In this document: positions 29,728 through 40,480 of the stretch, piece by piece | Numbering within the stretch: the first letter of the stretch is position 1 | Layout of the letters: every line of letters begins with the position of its first letter | Made by a program: the position numbers and the translations under genes | Assembly: GCA_964036315.1 (NCBI GenBank) | Contig: OZ038496.1 | Span: 18,904,185 to 18,968,184, forward strand | Direction of reading: 5' to 3' | From: Acanthosepion esculentum | Lineage: Eukaryota > Mollusca > Cephalopoda > Sepiida > Sepiidae | DNA length: 64,000 bases | The notes under the pieces: model-generated | Seen by the model: the letters and a program-made list of their open reading frames with translations, nothing else | Told to the model about the DNA's origin: nothing | The model's database searches: none

Positions 29728-30270
29728 TATTTTTTAACTATTTCACCACAAGCAAGGCAATAATGTCGCTAGAACCCCAGGGTTTTTTACAGTAAGGTTC
29801 ATCCTGTACAAGGCCCAGGAGAAACTCAAGGTAGAGGGTTATGTTAAGAGGCAGTTTATACAGTTAGGAGTGGAAAAATGGTTAAACCTAGACTTGAACA
29901 GGTTAAGATTGTAGTGATTGGGAGAAACATCCTCTTTTGAATCGGTTCCACAGAGCAGTGGTTCACGGGAAGATGCTATTCAAATGGAACTTACTTCTCA
30001 ACAATGGAATACAGAAGGAATGTGAGTGGTTTGCTACAATGTAAGTGGCATAGCGCATCCTAGCTCTGACGGTTAGAACTGATAGAACCACAGGAATGTT
30101 GTTTGTCCAAGTATTTTCCTTGGTTACTGGGAGTGACAGAGAATGAGAAGTCTTTAGTGAGGAAATAACAATAAAAGAACAGGATTCAGGAAGTTAGAAG
30201 ATGGCAATTGGCATTGCATTTAATTTTTTGAAGATTGTAGGTGTCAATGAAAATTATTAAGAAATGGTGC
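29728..30270 (-). pseudogene. LINE-J 3' untranslated region split by LINE-J2
   Basis: Poly-T and CAAGCAAGGCAATAATGTCG at the left and ATTGGCATTGCATTTAAT at the right are consecutive parts of the LINE-J tail. They are separated by a foreign 349-bp block (29785-30133). Confidence 0.7.
29785..30133 (-). pseudogene. LINE-J2 C-terminal fragment nested in LINE-J
   Basis: Minus-strand TTALWNRFKRG and, after a frame change, NHYNLNLFKSRFNHF match the 23.7-kb copy. It extends about 130 bp further upstream. It is younger than the LINE-J it interrupts. Confidence 0.65.
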
Positions 30271-30489
30271 CACATGCAACACCATCTGTGGAGACTTGTT
30301 AAACTTGTATGTGGGCATTAAGAAATTCAAGTATGCGGATTTTGAGCTTGCTGGTGCCCAAAATGAAAAAAAATTAAAATGTTCCACTTAAATTGGAGTC
30401 AGAATTCTTAGCAAGAGAATAGATGAAAGGAAAAGGAAAAAAATATATTAATTCAAGAAATATACTGCAGAACTAATAAGTATAAAAAT

Positions 30490-30780
30490 TATGAAGATGC
30501 AATAGAAGACACTTAGACTATTATCCTTGTCTTTGTTGTTGTTATCACAATGTTTCAGTCATTATGCTCTTGAGCCTTCTTCTGACTTGTTCATTCAGAT
30601 AACCTTCAGGTAATTTTGAACTGAACCCTTTACTTAATCTGCTGTCCATATTTAGGGATATTTGATTTTGTTCTTATTTAGTACAGCTCAGATATTGCTC
30701 ATCTCATTTCCAAACCTGGCCAAGGGATTGAACTCACAATTACATCATCACCAGAGTTATTTCAATTTGAAAGCACATAG
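30490..30780 (-). mobile_element. SINE-B', near full length
   Basis: On minus, B-box GAGTTCAATCCCTTGGCC (about 30735) is followed by the B' body (GCAATATCTGAGCTGTACTA, ATATCCCTAAATATGG). The SINE-B-like distal part comes next (GAAACATTGTGATAACAACA). The head 5' of the B-box is degenerate. Confidence 0.7.
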
Positions 30781-30814
30781 CAAATCAATATGATTTCTCA
30801 TTTTCAGCATAGCT

Positions 30815-30925
30815 GCTTGTTTCTGATCATGCCCATCTGCTCAAGTCCATTTGGGTTTGTTCAACACCCACAGAGCCAACCTGTATTTTATATTGCAACT
30901 CTGCTGAGCAGACCTTAATTACATT
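30815..30925 (-). mobile_element. SINE-D body fragment
   Basis: CACCCACAGAGCCAACCTGT and GCAACTCTGCTGAGCAGACC match 60.23-60.30 kb, part of a tRNA-headed element. Confidence 0.6.
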
Positions 30926-30934
30926 TCAATACAG

Positions 30935-31010
30935 CCCCACCATACAGTTTTGAATTCAGAGTTGTCCCTCTCCTACACTAGTTGCCAACCATGGCTAGAT
31001 AATCCATGCT
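30935..31010 (-). mobile_element. SINE-A1 3' tail fragment
   Basis: TTTTGAATTCAGAGTTGTCC and CTAGTTGCCAACCATGGCTA on plus are the A1 tail in antisense. Confidence 0.6.
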
Positions 31011-31014
31011 GCAT

Positions 31015-31205
31015 CCTGGGTATGATGGTAAACTAGATCCACGTCCTGGGGTAAGGCAATAAACTACGTCCAACAACAGCAAGGCCTCTGATCAGGAGGT
31101 TTTGAGGAGCGTGGAGCCACCTCTTAATTGCTGGTGTTCCCAGGTCCACCCTGACCCGGGGTGGTTCCAGCTATGGGCAAATAGTTAACCTCCCAAACTG
31201 GGATC
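31015..31205. repeat. interspersed repeat, inverted partner at 32.8 kb
   Basis: AGCAAGGCCTCTGATCAGGA, TTTTGAGGAGCGTGGAGCC and GCTGGTGTTCCCAGG recur in reverse complement at 32805-32955. The right end resembles the SINE-A AGCTATGGGCAAATAG block. Confidence 0.7.
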
Positions 31206-31237
31206 AAAGCACTATGAAAGTGTAACAGTAGGTTTTA

Positions 31238-31372
31238 ATACCATCAGTACATTTTTGTAAAAAATTATTACCAGCAATGAATTTTTGAAGAAAATAATTA
31301 TTCCCAGCAATTAATTTTTATGAAAAAATATATTACCATCAATACATTTTTGGAAAAAAATATTACCAGCAA
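31238..31372 (+). repeat. minisatellite, ~31-33-bp unit, about 4.5 copies
   Basis: Units of the form TTACCAGCAATNAATTTTTG plus an A-run. Confidence 0.85.
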
Positions 31373-31797
31373 TAAAAATCTTGTTAGCATTAAATAACCC
31401 ATTGAGTTTGATATGTCGTAAAACAAATCAAACCAAACCTAAAACTACAAAGTGAAAAAAACACAGATTTCTTTAAAACCAAACCAAAGTAATTGAAATG
31501 TTTTTTTTATACTTCTAAAATATACATGATTCATTATCAGTATGGTCACTTATTTTTGTTAAACATTTTTAACATTTAACCATGTCAAAATGAAAGATTC
31601 TTAACAGATTATAGTGACCCCTGTCTGTCTGTGCGTGATTAGCATTAAGTGATGGAATGTCAGACTAAGGTCTAATTGAGCTTTGCCCATCAGTAATTTG
31701 GGTACCTCATCCCTAGACTTCAAATTCAGAAGATATAATCAGACATTAACATGGTAAAGGGACTGAAACAATCTTCTCAGTCTGTCATCATTATATA
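31373..31797. other. unassigned stretch
   Basis: No shared repeat; AT-rich to about 31610, then more balanced up to the candidate exon. Confidence 0.45.
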
Positions 31798-31854
31798 ATG
31801 TCGGAGGGGCTTGGGTCTGAACCCCTCCCTCTTCTCTCCCTTTCTTTCTCTCAG

Positions 31855-31992
31855 CTCCTTAACCACAATCTTGAGTCACTTATGAATGACTACATGACTG
31901 GCAGAGAATCCCTTGGCTTTGTCCTCTTAAAAGAAAATCCATTTGATCAGCTGCTTGGTCATACATTCTCTGAGACCAATCCCAAGAAATGA
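31855..31992 (+). CDS. candidate 3'-terminal exon, product unknown
   Basis: A strong pyrimidine tract (CCCTCTTCTCTCCCTTTCTT then TCTCAG, AG at 31853-31854) precedes an open segment of 45 codons to TGA at 31990-31992, with an ordinary amino-acid composition (LLNHNLESLMNDYMTGRES ... HTFSETNPKK). The surroundings are not repetitive. No family was recognised and no clear AATAAA follows nearby, so this is only a candidate. Confidence 0.25.
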   Translation, partial: LLNHNLESLMNDYMTGRESLGFVLLKENPFDQLLGHTFSETNPKK

Positions 31993-32804
31993 ACATGGTC
32001 ACATCTTACTTTACATCCCAAGAATCAAAGAAATATTGGTATTGAGGATTGGCACTGATATTCAGAGAACTTAAAATGATTACGTGGTTACTTATTTTAG
32101 GGCATCCTTTTACTTGCAATTAGTACCATGTGACATGGACAATAGTCAGTGCATTATTTAAACAAATTAACTGTAAATAATCAGCAGTGCATTTTTATAG
32201 CCATCTTTCACTTGTATTATTTCCAGCTAAATTTTTTCACATTTACGTAAGTAGCAAAGTAATTGTTCTAAGTAACACGATTAATTGAAATAAGTGCTGT
32301 GTAATTTGCTGTGTTAAGGATGATAGTAGATGATGATAGTAGATTTATTTGTTTAATGGCATATCAACTCCTTATGGGCCATTTAATGCTGAAATTTAAT
32401 TTTCTTTGGTGCTTTCAAGCGGTAGAAATATGATGTTATTCTGCTTTCACAATTGAATACATGGTATAGTATACATGTGTTTTATGTTGTTGGTTTGTCA
32501 AAGTTATATTTTAAAATACAGTTTGATTTCTTTAAAAAAATGTATGATATTATATGGATTAATGTCATGAAAGTTCTTTCTTGTTGGTTGTTAGGTTTTG
32601 TTTAGTGGCATATCAACCTCTCTGGGTTATTTAATGCCAAAATCTAAATATTTTGAACGCAACTCCAGATAAAACGCATCGTGAGTCATTTTGCTATTAA
32701 ATGTACTGTTGGTAATTCTACTATAAATATGTATTGCTTTTAATTTTACTATAAGAAGGTTTTTTTTTTATACTTTCACAGTGTTTTGTTTTTGTTTGGT
32801 GGTG
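31993..32804. other. unassigned stretch
   Basis: Phrases such as GGCATATCAAC(T)CC and TGGG(C/T)YATTTAATGC occur twice (about 32360 and 32608), hinting at an old duplicated repeat. No coding signal was recognised. Confidence 0.4.
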
Positions 32805-32955
32805 GTCACTATTTGCTCATAGCTGGGTGATACTACTCAAGGTCAGTGTAAACCTGGGAACAACAGCAACTAAGAGGTGATTTCATGCTGCTCAAAACCT
32901 CTATTCTCATTGTCAGAGGCCTTGCTGCCAGATATAGTTTATTGTCATACCCAGG
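32805..32955. repeat. interspersed repeat, inverted relative to 31.0 kb
   Basis: Reverse complement of 31030-31190 (AACCTGGGAACAACAGCAAC, CAGAGGCCTTGCTGCCAGAT). Confidence 0.7.
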
Positions 32956-33949
32956 ACTAGGTGGTGGTGATGATGGTGATTGTGGTTGTGATGGAGTTTG
33001 GATGCACTTTTGAAATAAGCTTTAGAGTACAGGTCCATAATCAAATAAAAATACTTTTAATTTATGCTTCCAAGATCTGTGAATCCAATGACATGCTATT
33101 ATATGTTGAGTCAGTAACAGAAATATGCTTACAATTAAAAAAACAAAACAAATGCTTGTAGAATGAGAGAAAAGATTCACAACCTTGATTTTATTTGGCT
33201 CTTCATTTTCATTCATCAAGTAAATTAATTTGTTTAACTTTGTTTTTAAGTCATATTTTAAACTAACATTTTTGACAACACTCTAAAGCAACATGGCTAC
33301 CTTCCTCAGTTGTACAATGAACTGAAAATTAAATTTGAAAGCAGAAGTAAAAATGTGAACTGGAAATATGAAGAAGCCTAAAACAAAATTAGATTGAAAA
33401 GTGGAAAAAGAGGCAATGAGAATTTTGATGGGTTTATTGCATTTGGAAAAATATTTCTTTTCAAAATAATTTTGAAAGCCATTTTGGAGAAAGCCATTTC
33501 CTTTTAAGATTTAATGTTTTATCTATAATTGGATGTGGCAATGATATTCCTGATTTATTTACAAGTATATTTTTAACAGAGTTTTGAAAATATTTTGACT
33601 GCCATGATTGATCGATAAAGTTTATTGATAAAAGAAAGAATTAAAATTTATTTATCTGATCCCCAAATATGAAAATTCTATCCTTTGTAAAATGATTTAA
33701 AAGTGTTCATTAAAATGAGTTACCTCATCTTGACTATTTTTATCAACTTTTAATAACTTACTTTTTTATAAGGTTAGTTGTGAGCAAAAGGGACAACACA
33801 AGATGTGAGCTGAACACTGGGGACATCAAAATTAAACAATGCAAAAATTCAGCTCTCTGAGCAGATGATGGGAAATGTGATACAGAAATTTGAATACATA
33901 TACAAAAAAAGCAAAAGACAATTTTCAGAAACTGAATACAGTATTAATG
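32956..33949. other. unassigned AT-rich stretch
   Basis: Contains GTGGTGATG-type triplets near 32960. Opposing 65-codon frames at 32961-33219 show no recognisable motif. Confidence 0.45.
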
Positions 33950-34520
33950 AATTTAAAAATAATTATAGAAACAAAGAAAAGAGCGCTTAACTGCTATATA
34001 ATGTTTCCTCTCCTGGCAGTGAAAACTGGCAATTTTATCAGAAATGAAAGGAAACTTGACTTATAAAATGAAGCATATCCCAGGCTGAGATAGGTTTCCC
34101 TATAATTGTTAAGGATACCATAGATGGAGCATATGACAAATGAGGAAGTTCTAAGAATAATAAGAATTACAAAGACAGTGCTGCTAACAATCAGGAAAAT
34201 GCTGAAATTTAATGTGTGGGGAGGAGTAATGAGAAAAACATGTTTGGAGAATTTAAAACTGGCATAGTGCATTGAAGGCTAGAGGAAGAGAGTGAGTAAC
34301 TTTGTGAAAATGAATGAAAGAATGAGTAGCAGAAAATGAGAAGATAATCATAAGGTGCATGGGATAATAAAAGATGCCTTTCAAAAGCTAAACAAAGTAT
34401 TAAAGAACAGGAAAATTTCATTAGCAACAAAGAAAAGAGTACTGAAATGTTATGTAGCATCAATCCTCCTATATGGCAGTGAATGCCAGACAATGTCTTC
34501 AGTGAACAACAAAAACAAAA
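33950..34520 (+). pseudogene. LINE-R fragments (two, partly overlapping in content)
   Basis: AAACAAAGAAAAGAGCGCTT... and, again at about 34420, AACAAAGAAAAGAGTACTGA encode the TKKRVLKCYVASILLYGSEC region. A degenerate downstream part lies at 34110-34300. The same ORF region therefore appears twice in direct order, from two insertions or a rearranged one. Confidence 0.65.
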
Positions 34521-34563
34521 GAATTGCCTTTGCCATTCCAATATTTTTGGAGGGGGGCTGTAC

Positions 34564-35783
34564 ATATATACAAAGTGCAATGGGTAAATTTTTGTCCTTT
34601 TATATTTTTAATATCATGCATGCATATTGTTTGTTTTTGATTTTGACAACTGCACAGTATAGTAGGGTCAGTTAGGCACTGTCTGTGAGAAAAGAAGCCC
34701 CATGACACAAGTCACTCTGGTAGAAATTTGGAAACAGTGTGCTGTACTGCTTGGCATTCACACCAGAAGCTCCATTACAAACATTTCAGAATGTTTGGGA
34801 GTCAATCTGAGGATAGTGCAGAGGATCTGGAAAAAATTGGATGAGTCTAATGGTGATTATGAAGGTGTTTGAAGTGATCACTTGTGATGGTGACATTATG
34901 CCTCTGTCCATCTTCCCACAGGGCCTCAGACTCAACATAGAGGCCTACATCAAGTGTCTTGAGGAGGTAGTGCTGCCCTGGGTCAAGAGGGTGGCTGCTG
35001 GAAGACCCTATGTCTGGCAACAGGACTTTGCACCATGCCACACCAACAGGAGAACCCAGTGATGGCTGTCAGACAATTTCTGGGGACCATATCACCCGTA
35101 CATCTTTACACCTAACTTCACAGACTGAAACCCCCTTGATTATTATGTGTAGGCTGCAGTTGAGCGAAAAACGAACAAAACTCCTTGTAACATCAAAGAT
35201 GAACTGAAGGCAAGGATTATGGCAGCATTCACCAACTTAAACAAGGAGAGTGTCCAGAAGAGTTACAGGAAATTCCGAAGTTGTCTGGAGGCTATGCTTG
35301 AAGCAAATGGTGATTTATACTCTTTATGTACTTCAAGATATTTTTGTGTAATTTTGGTAAATATATATGTTTAAATGAAATGTCAGTGTTATTTTCATTT
35401 TTGCGTAATCTAGACGATAATTTATCCATCGCATTCTGTATATCTTTTGAAATGATATGTCAATGTTATTCTCATATTTACATAATTTAGATGACAATCT
35501 CTCAATCGCACCTGCAATCCCCTTAGTTATTGAGTGTGGGGTACAGTTGAACGAGAGACTAACAAAACTCCTTATAACACCAAAGAGGAACTGAAAGCAA
35601 AGATTGTGGCAACATTCATCAACTTAAACAAGAAGACTGCCCAGAAGAGATGCAGGAGGTTTAGTCTTTAATATTTCAAGATATGGTTGAATTTTTGGTG
35701 TATATATCTGTTAAAATGAGATGTCAGTGTTATTTTCATTTCTGCATAATTTAAACAATTTATCCATTGCACCCTGTATATAT
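34564..35783 (+). pseudogene. mariner-like transposon with internal deletion and duplicated 3' end
   Basis: Terminal inverted repeats: TACAAAGTGCAATGGGTAAA at about 34566-34585, and AATTTATCCATTGCACCCTG near 35756-35775, with TA at both edges. N-terminal coding MTQVTLVEIWKQCAVLLGI then NISECLGVNLRIVQRIWKKL (helix-turn-helix) runs to 34855. It is then joined by deletion to LRLNIEAYIKCLEEVVLPWV and YVWQQDFAPCHT (catalytic-Asp block). The NPLDYYV block carries stops on both sides. The C-terminal region and inverted-repeat end occur twice (about 35130-35440 and 35500-35783). Non-functional. Confidence 0.8.
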
Positions 35784-35834
35784 GGTTCAAATAATTTTAA
35801 TTGGATATGAATGTAGCATACCTGTTACCAGTAT

Positions 35835-36015
35835 GCAATGTGGGATTGGTGTGTAGAGTTCAAGTTCTAACCAAGGTCATTCACTTTTAGAAAGTTATGA
35901 ACTCATCTCTTCATCCACTAATTAAGGGTTAATAGCAGGGCAGATGGGGCTCTTTAGCCTTGGCTGGCCACCAGTCTATCTAAAGGATAATTCTTAATTC
36001 AAAAGCATTTGGGCA
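35835..36015 (+). mobile_element. SINE-A1, diverged
   Basis: B-box-like GAGTTCAAGTTCT at about 35868, AACTCATCTCTTCATCC, GGGTTAATAGCAGGGCAGA and TGGCCACCAGTCTATC. Confidence 0.65.
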
Positions 36016-36144
36016 TATGGCAACTCCCCCACCAAAAAAACCTACCTGTTAATCTTCATGAGATGTTTTCCTTAGGCACTCTCCTACTTAGGAAAGGACA
36101 GCTATCTTTCATGGAGAATGCATGTGATGAATGAGGTGGTTCAA

Positions 36145-36500
36145 TTCACTATGTCTCTTCTATAAATACTTTCACGGTAATTGTTTGAATGAGCTCTTTT
36201 CAATGGATCACATCAATTTACAATTAAGCTGGCTAGATGTTGCCATAAGTTCTGTGCTAACAGTTTTTTTCTCTTGCACTTCTCATTTGTGGAACTCCCT
36301 TCCATTTCTATGCTTTCCAGCCAACTTTAATCTGCAAAAATTGAAATGCATTGTCAATGGCTATCTACTGTCCACCTGATTACTCTTTTCTCTTTCTGTT
36401 CATCATTAATGTTTCTGTTCCTAATTATTCCACTCCCTGTAAAACCTTGTGTTTTAGTGGCATTACTGCCTTGCTTGAGGTTATTCCAAAAAAAAAAAAT
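36145..36500 (+). pseudogene. LINE-J C-terminal fragment
   Basis: An open stretch encodes SLCLFYKYFHGNCLNELFS, then with an internal deletion CTSHLWNSLPFLCFPANFN and a stop near 36379. The tail is TTACTGCCTTGCTTGAGGTT and an A-run at 36489. Confidence 0.75.
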
Positions 36501-37490
36501 GAAGACCGTTTTTCTCCATCTCCCCACTTTTGGGCTTGTGCCACATTTTTTGTATTCAATAAAAATAAATATTACTTTCCTCTATGGTACCAAGATTTTA
36601 TGTATTTAAGCACAGTACTAAACCAATGTCAAGGTCCCATCCTTTTACAGATAGAATGGCAAGATGCAACCATAATTTCAATGTTAGCAGTTTCTTGTAC
36701 AGTATTTACATTAGTCGGACTATTGTCCTCATCTTTGTCGCCATATTTGTCACAACGTTTCGGCCGTTGTATGCTCCCTCCTTCTTCAGGTGGTTGGAAT
36801 TTCGAACCGAACCCTTTATTTCGATCACTGGGGTAGACTGTTCTAGTTCCATGAGCCATGTTTGATGGATGTCAGTTATCAGTTATCTCCTGGTAATTTT
36901 CCCTCTGAAAGTTCTCCACTGCCTGAACCGGGTATTGAACTCACACTCTTTGGGTCTGTCACTGGATCTAACCAACGCCTTTATCTACTGTGCCATGTGT
37001 CCTTGAGGACATTACCAGGAGATAACTGATAACTGACATCCATCAAACATGGCTCGTGGAACTAGAACAGTCTACCCCAGTGATTGAAATAAAGGTTTTG
37101 GTTCGAAATTCCAACCACCTGAAGAAGGCCGGAGCGTACAACGGCCGAAACGTTGTGACAAATATGGTGACAAAGATGAGGACAATAGTCCGACTAATGT
37201 AAATACTGTACATAATACCTCATCTCAGAAATATAGACAGACTAGCAGTTTCTTCTATCACACTTCTCGCTTGTGGAACTCTCTTCTGGTTTCTTGCTTT
37301 GCAGTCAACTTTGATCTTCAAAAATTTAAATACAATCTCAATTGTTATCTTCTGCCTTCTTAATTCTTATTCTTTTATTGTTCTCTCTCCTTAATAGTAG
37401 TTTTTCTTTTTTTCATATATTCTCTAACCTTCAGTAACTCCTTGCGTCTTAGTGACTTTATTGCTTTACTTGGGGTGAAATGATTAAAAA
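36501..37490 (+). pseudogene. LINE-J fragment interrupted by a SINE-B fold-back
   Basis: Begins inside the shared insert (AAAATAAATATTACTTTCC). It carries the FYVFKHSTKPMSRSHPFT region to 36699, is interrupted at 36700-37242, then resumes at AGCAGTTTCTTCTATCACAC and runs to the tail GCTTTACTTGGGGTGAAATG at about 37485. Confidence 0.75.
36700..37242 (+). mobile_element. SINE-B fold-back unit with 15-bp target duplication
   Basis: TAGCAGTTTCTTGTA (36685-36699) and TAGCAGTTTCTTCTA (37243-37257) flank the unit. The intact LINE has this sequence once, so the whole palindrome entered as one insertion. The antisense arm starts at CAGTATTTACATTAGTCGG and runs to the head (GTGCCATGTGTCC, about 37002). 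The sense arm starts in the body (GAGGACATTACCAGG, about 37010) and runs to the true 3' end CTCAGAAATATAGACAG. The sense arm carries CTGAAGA-A-GGCC-N12-GGCC-GAAAC at 37119-37151. Confidence 0.9.
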
Positions 37491-37494
37491 CAGA

Positions 37495-38150
37495 TATATA
37501 TTCCGATTAAAAAAAAATACATCACTTGTCTAAGTTCCTTAATATAATTTACATCAGACCCAGAAATAGAACAGAGATAAATCCTTTTCTTAAAATCAGT
37601 TAAAATCTTAAAGTTGCTTGCAGAAGTGTTTTGCTTTCCTCTTTCAGATTTCACTTCTAGAAATCTCTTTGCTTCCATCTGTAGATTCCTACACTCTCAC
37701 TAAAATATTCATTTTCTTCAGTATCCATAAACAATGACGTTGTTTTGTGCTCTTCGAAATTCTTTCTCCCCCCTCATTTCCACTACCTTTACGTCATTCA
37801 CTTGTCACTTTTGATTTCAAATGGTATGATACCATTGTGAATGGTTTCCTCTGGTCTTCTTTCAGCTAAATTTAATTTGCTGTCAATATTTATTTCTCAG
37901 AATAGTTGGGTGCCATTTTTAGCAAAATTTGTTTGTAGTTGCTTATGGTCTTTGAAAAATTAAGTGAAGGAAATGTTAAAAAATTCAAGTTGCAGCCCTG
38001 CATAATTTAACATCAAAGAAATAGTAGAAGAAATGTTATATTTAATTATGTGAAGCAGTTCAAGATATACAGAAACAGGAGCAAAATTTTAGCACAATAC
38101 ATACAATATCTTATAAAGGTGAGGTATCTTTTTACAAATTTATAGATGCA
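37495..38150. other. unassigned stretch
   Basis: No shared repeat was found. A 64-codon minus frame (37484-37678) is not recognised. Confidence 0.4.
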
Positions 38151-38160
38151 AATATAGTAA

Positions 38161-38645
38161 AATCTGTCTATATTTCTGAGATGAGGTATTGAAGATATTT
38201 ATACTATTTACTCGTCCTCATCTTTGCTGTCATATTCACAATGTTTCGACCTTCTTCAGGTGATTGGAATTTCAAACCAAACACTTTATTTCATTCACTG
38301 GGGTAGATTGTTCTAGTTCATCTAGATATTTCAGTTATTTCCCTTTAGTAATTCAGCTCTTTTTGTTCTCCTCTGCTGTGGCCAGGTATTGAACTCACAA
38401 CTCTTTGTGTCAAGTCCCTGGATGACTTCAACTACTGCTGGGCTATGTGTGCTTGGGCACATCAATTTACGAATACAGTTTGTTGTTATTATTGTTTTTC
38501 TCTGGCACTTTGTATTACTGGTTCCCATATTGAAGGAGGAGGGAGCATAAAATGTCCAGAGTGTATAATGGCCAAAACATTGTGAATATGACAGAAAAGA
38601 TGAGAACAACAGTCCGAACAATGTAAATAATGTAAATAGTATAGT
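38161..38645 (-). mobile_element. SINE-B fold-back unit with short target duplication
   Basis: TATAGTAA flanks the unit (38153-38160 and 38646-38653). Read on minus: an antisense piece starting ATACTATTTACATTATT (38640), a non-homologous central part, then a sense copy from the head (CACATAGCCCAGCAGTAGTT, about 38447) to the 3' end CTCAGAAATATAGACAG (38161). Same geometry as 36.7 kb, mirrored. Confidence 0.75.
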
Positions 38646-38747
38646 TATAGTAAGAGTTGTCCAGTATTATTGTTTATAAAATTATATATATATGAACATA
38701 AATATATATGCAGTAACATACATATAATATACTGTCCTTCTAAGTTG

Positions 38748-38880
38748 TCATGGTAATGGAGAAATTAACTGTTTCCCTACTTGAAATATTAGGCATTTAT
38801 TGACCAAAGAATTAGCCTCATTGTCTGTTGAAATTTATCAAATGTTTCTTGTAAAACAGTTTTTCAGGAAAATAGAAAAC
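38748..38880 (+). repeat. direct repeat of about 120 bp, copy 1
   Basis: CATGGTAATGG, ATTGTCTGTTGAAATTTATC and AACAG...GGAAAATAGA recur at about 39789-39910. Distance about 1.04 kb. Confidence 0.6.
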
Positions 38881-38891
38881 TAGAAAAGATA

Positions 38892-39389
38892 TTTATTTAC
38901 ACTATTTACATTGTTTGGGCTGTTGCCTTCATCTTTATTGCCATATTCATGGTGTTTTATCCATTGTACACTGACTTTCTTCAGATAATATACATGTGAA
39001 TTTCAAACCACACCCTTCATTTAGTCCATAGGGGTAGGTTGTTCTAGTTCTTCAAGGATTCAGGGTCTAGTGGATAAAAGTGTTGTTTGAGTAGTCCAAA
39101 ATGTGACTTGACCCAAAGAGTTGTGAGTTCAATACCTGGCCACAGCAGAGGGAATAAAAACTTGGAGAGAGAATCAACTGATACGGAGATTTCCAAAAAA
39201 TGGCATGGTACATGGAAGTAGAAAAATCTACCCCATGGACTAAATAAAAGGTTCAGTCTGAAATTCCAATGTGTATCAACTCAAGAAGGTCGAAGTATAC
39301 AATGGTTGAAACATTGTGAATATGACAATAAAGACGAGCTCGACAGTCGAAACAATGTAAATAGTTACAATCTCAGAAATATGGACAGA
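38892..39389 (+). mobile_element. SINE-B fold-back unit with 11-bp exact target duplication
   Basis: TAGAAAAGATA occurs at 38881-38891 and 39390-39400. The antisense arm begins TTTATTTACACTATTTACAT and runs to about 39045. The sense arm starts at the head (GGGTCTAGTGGATAAAAGTG, 39064), has B-box GAGTTCAATACC, and ends CTCAGAAATATGGACAG. Confidence 0.9.
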
Positions 39390-39400
39390 TAGAAAAGATA

Positions 39401-39560
39401 GATTTTGAAGAAGCTCAAGGAATGAAAATGAAAATAAAGAAAGAACAAAAATTTTGTGATTATAAAAAAATTAAAAAAGAAAAATAATGAATGTAGAAAT
39501 GAAAGAGAAAAATTTTTAAAAAATGAGGAAAATCTAATGATAATGGAGACATTAACCATT
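39401..39560. repeat. A-rich low-complexity block
   Basis: AAAGAAAGAAC / AAAAATTAAAAAAG type sequence. Its minus frame (F/L/S-rich) is spurious. Confidence 0.7.
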
Positions 39561-40480
39561 CTCTTATAATGGTGAGATTAACCATTCTCATGCTATCATA
39601 AGTAAGTGCTTGAATTCAACCACACATGACCAAAATTTGTCATCGTAATAACTTGGCACAAAAAAACAAAAATCAATGATCATAGATAGCGCCATCAAAC
39701 AGACAAAAGAGAAAGTGTGTTATTGCTCATACCCACCAAAGGAGTATTTGTCAATATTCCAAGACACAAATGAGACCTATAATAATGGTAATGGTGAGGT
39801 AGTCGTTTCCATATAGAAAACATTTGCCATTCATTGACTGAACAGTTTGTATTACTGTCAGTTGAAATTTATAAAATCTTTCTCTTAAAACAGGAAAATA
39901 GACTTTTGATGTCCACTATCTGTTATCGTTCTTTCTAGTACTGATAGGGGTTTCCTTCCAAACATTTTGTTTGTGGTAATGTGGAAGGTCGACATTTTTT
40001 TATTATGTAATTATTTTCCCTTATAATATTCCAAAACAGGCCAACTTCTACAAAATAAAGAGAAAGATCGGAATTACAGAAAATTACTTTGATTTAATCT
40101 CATTAATTCAATTGCAGACAAAAAGTGAAATAAAATATAAAGCTGAAAAAATATATTTATTTAAAAATCATTTGAAAAAAAAAAAAATTTTTAATAAATA
40201 AAATATTTTAGGATTAAATGCTATTATATTCACAATATAGACAATATGAAAAAATCCCCTAACAGTGACTCATTGGGTGACCCTCAAAGTAAATGCCCAG
40301 CGTTTTACTTAACCATAAAATGAATTTAGGTAAAAAATGAACACAAGTGGAATGAAAAGAAAATATGGTACAACTAATTTTGCATGTCACTTTATAATAA
40401 TATAAATTCATTATGATAATTCATCAAAATGTTGTCGTCAAGAACTTTCCACCCAGGGCATACAGACACTCTTAGCCTCA
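39561..40480. other. mostly unassigned; second copy of the 38.75-kb repeat
   Basis: 39789-39910 is the direct-repeat partner of 38748-38880. The rest shows no recognised element or gene. Confidence 0.45.

Noticed and set aside
36351..36836. 161-codon plus-strand frame, the longest in the window
   Set aside because: It crosses a LINE-J tail, an A-run and antisense SINE-B, so it is a chance fusion of three repeats.
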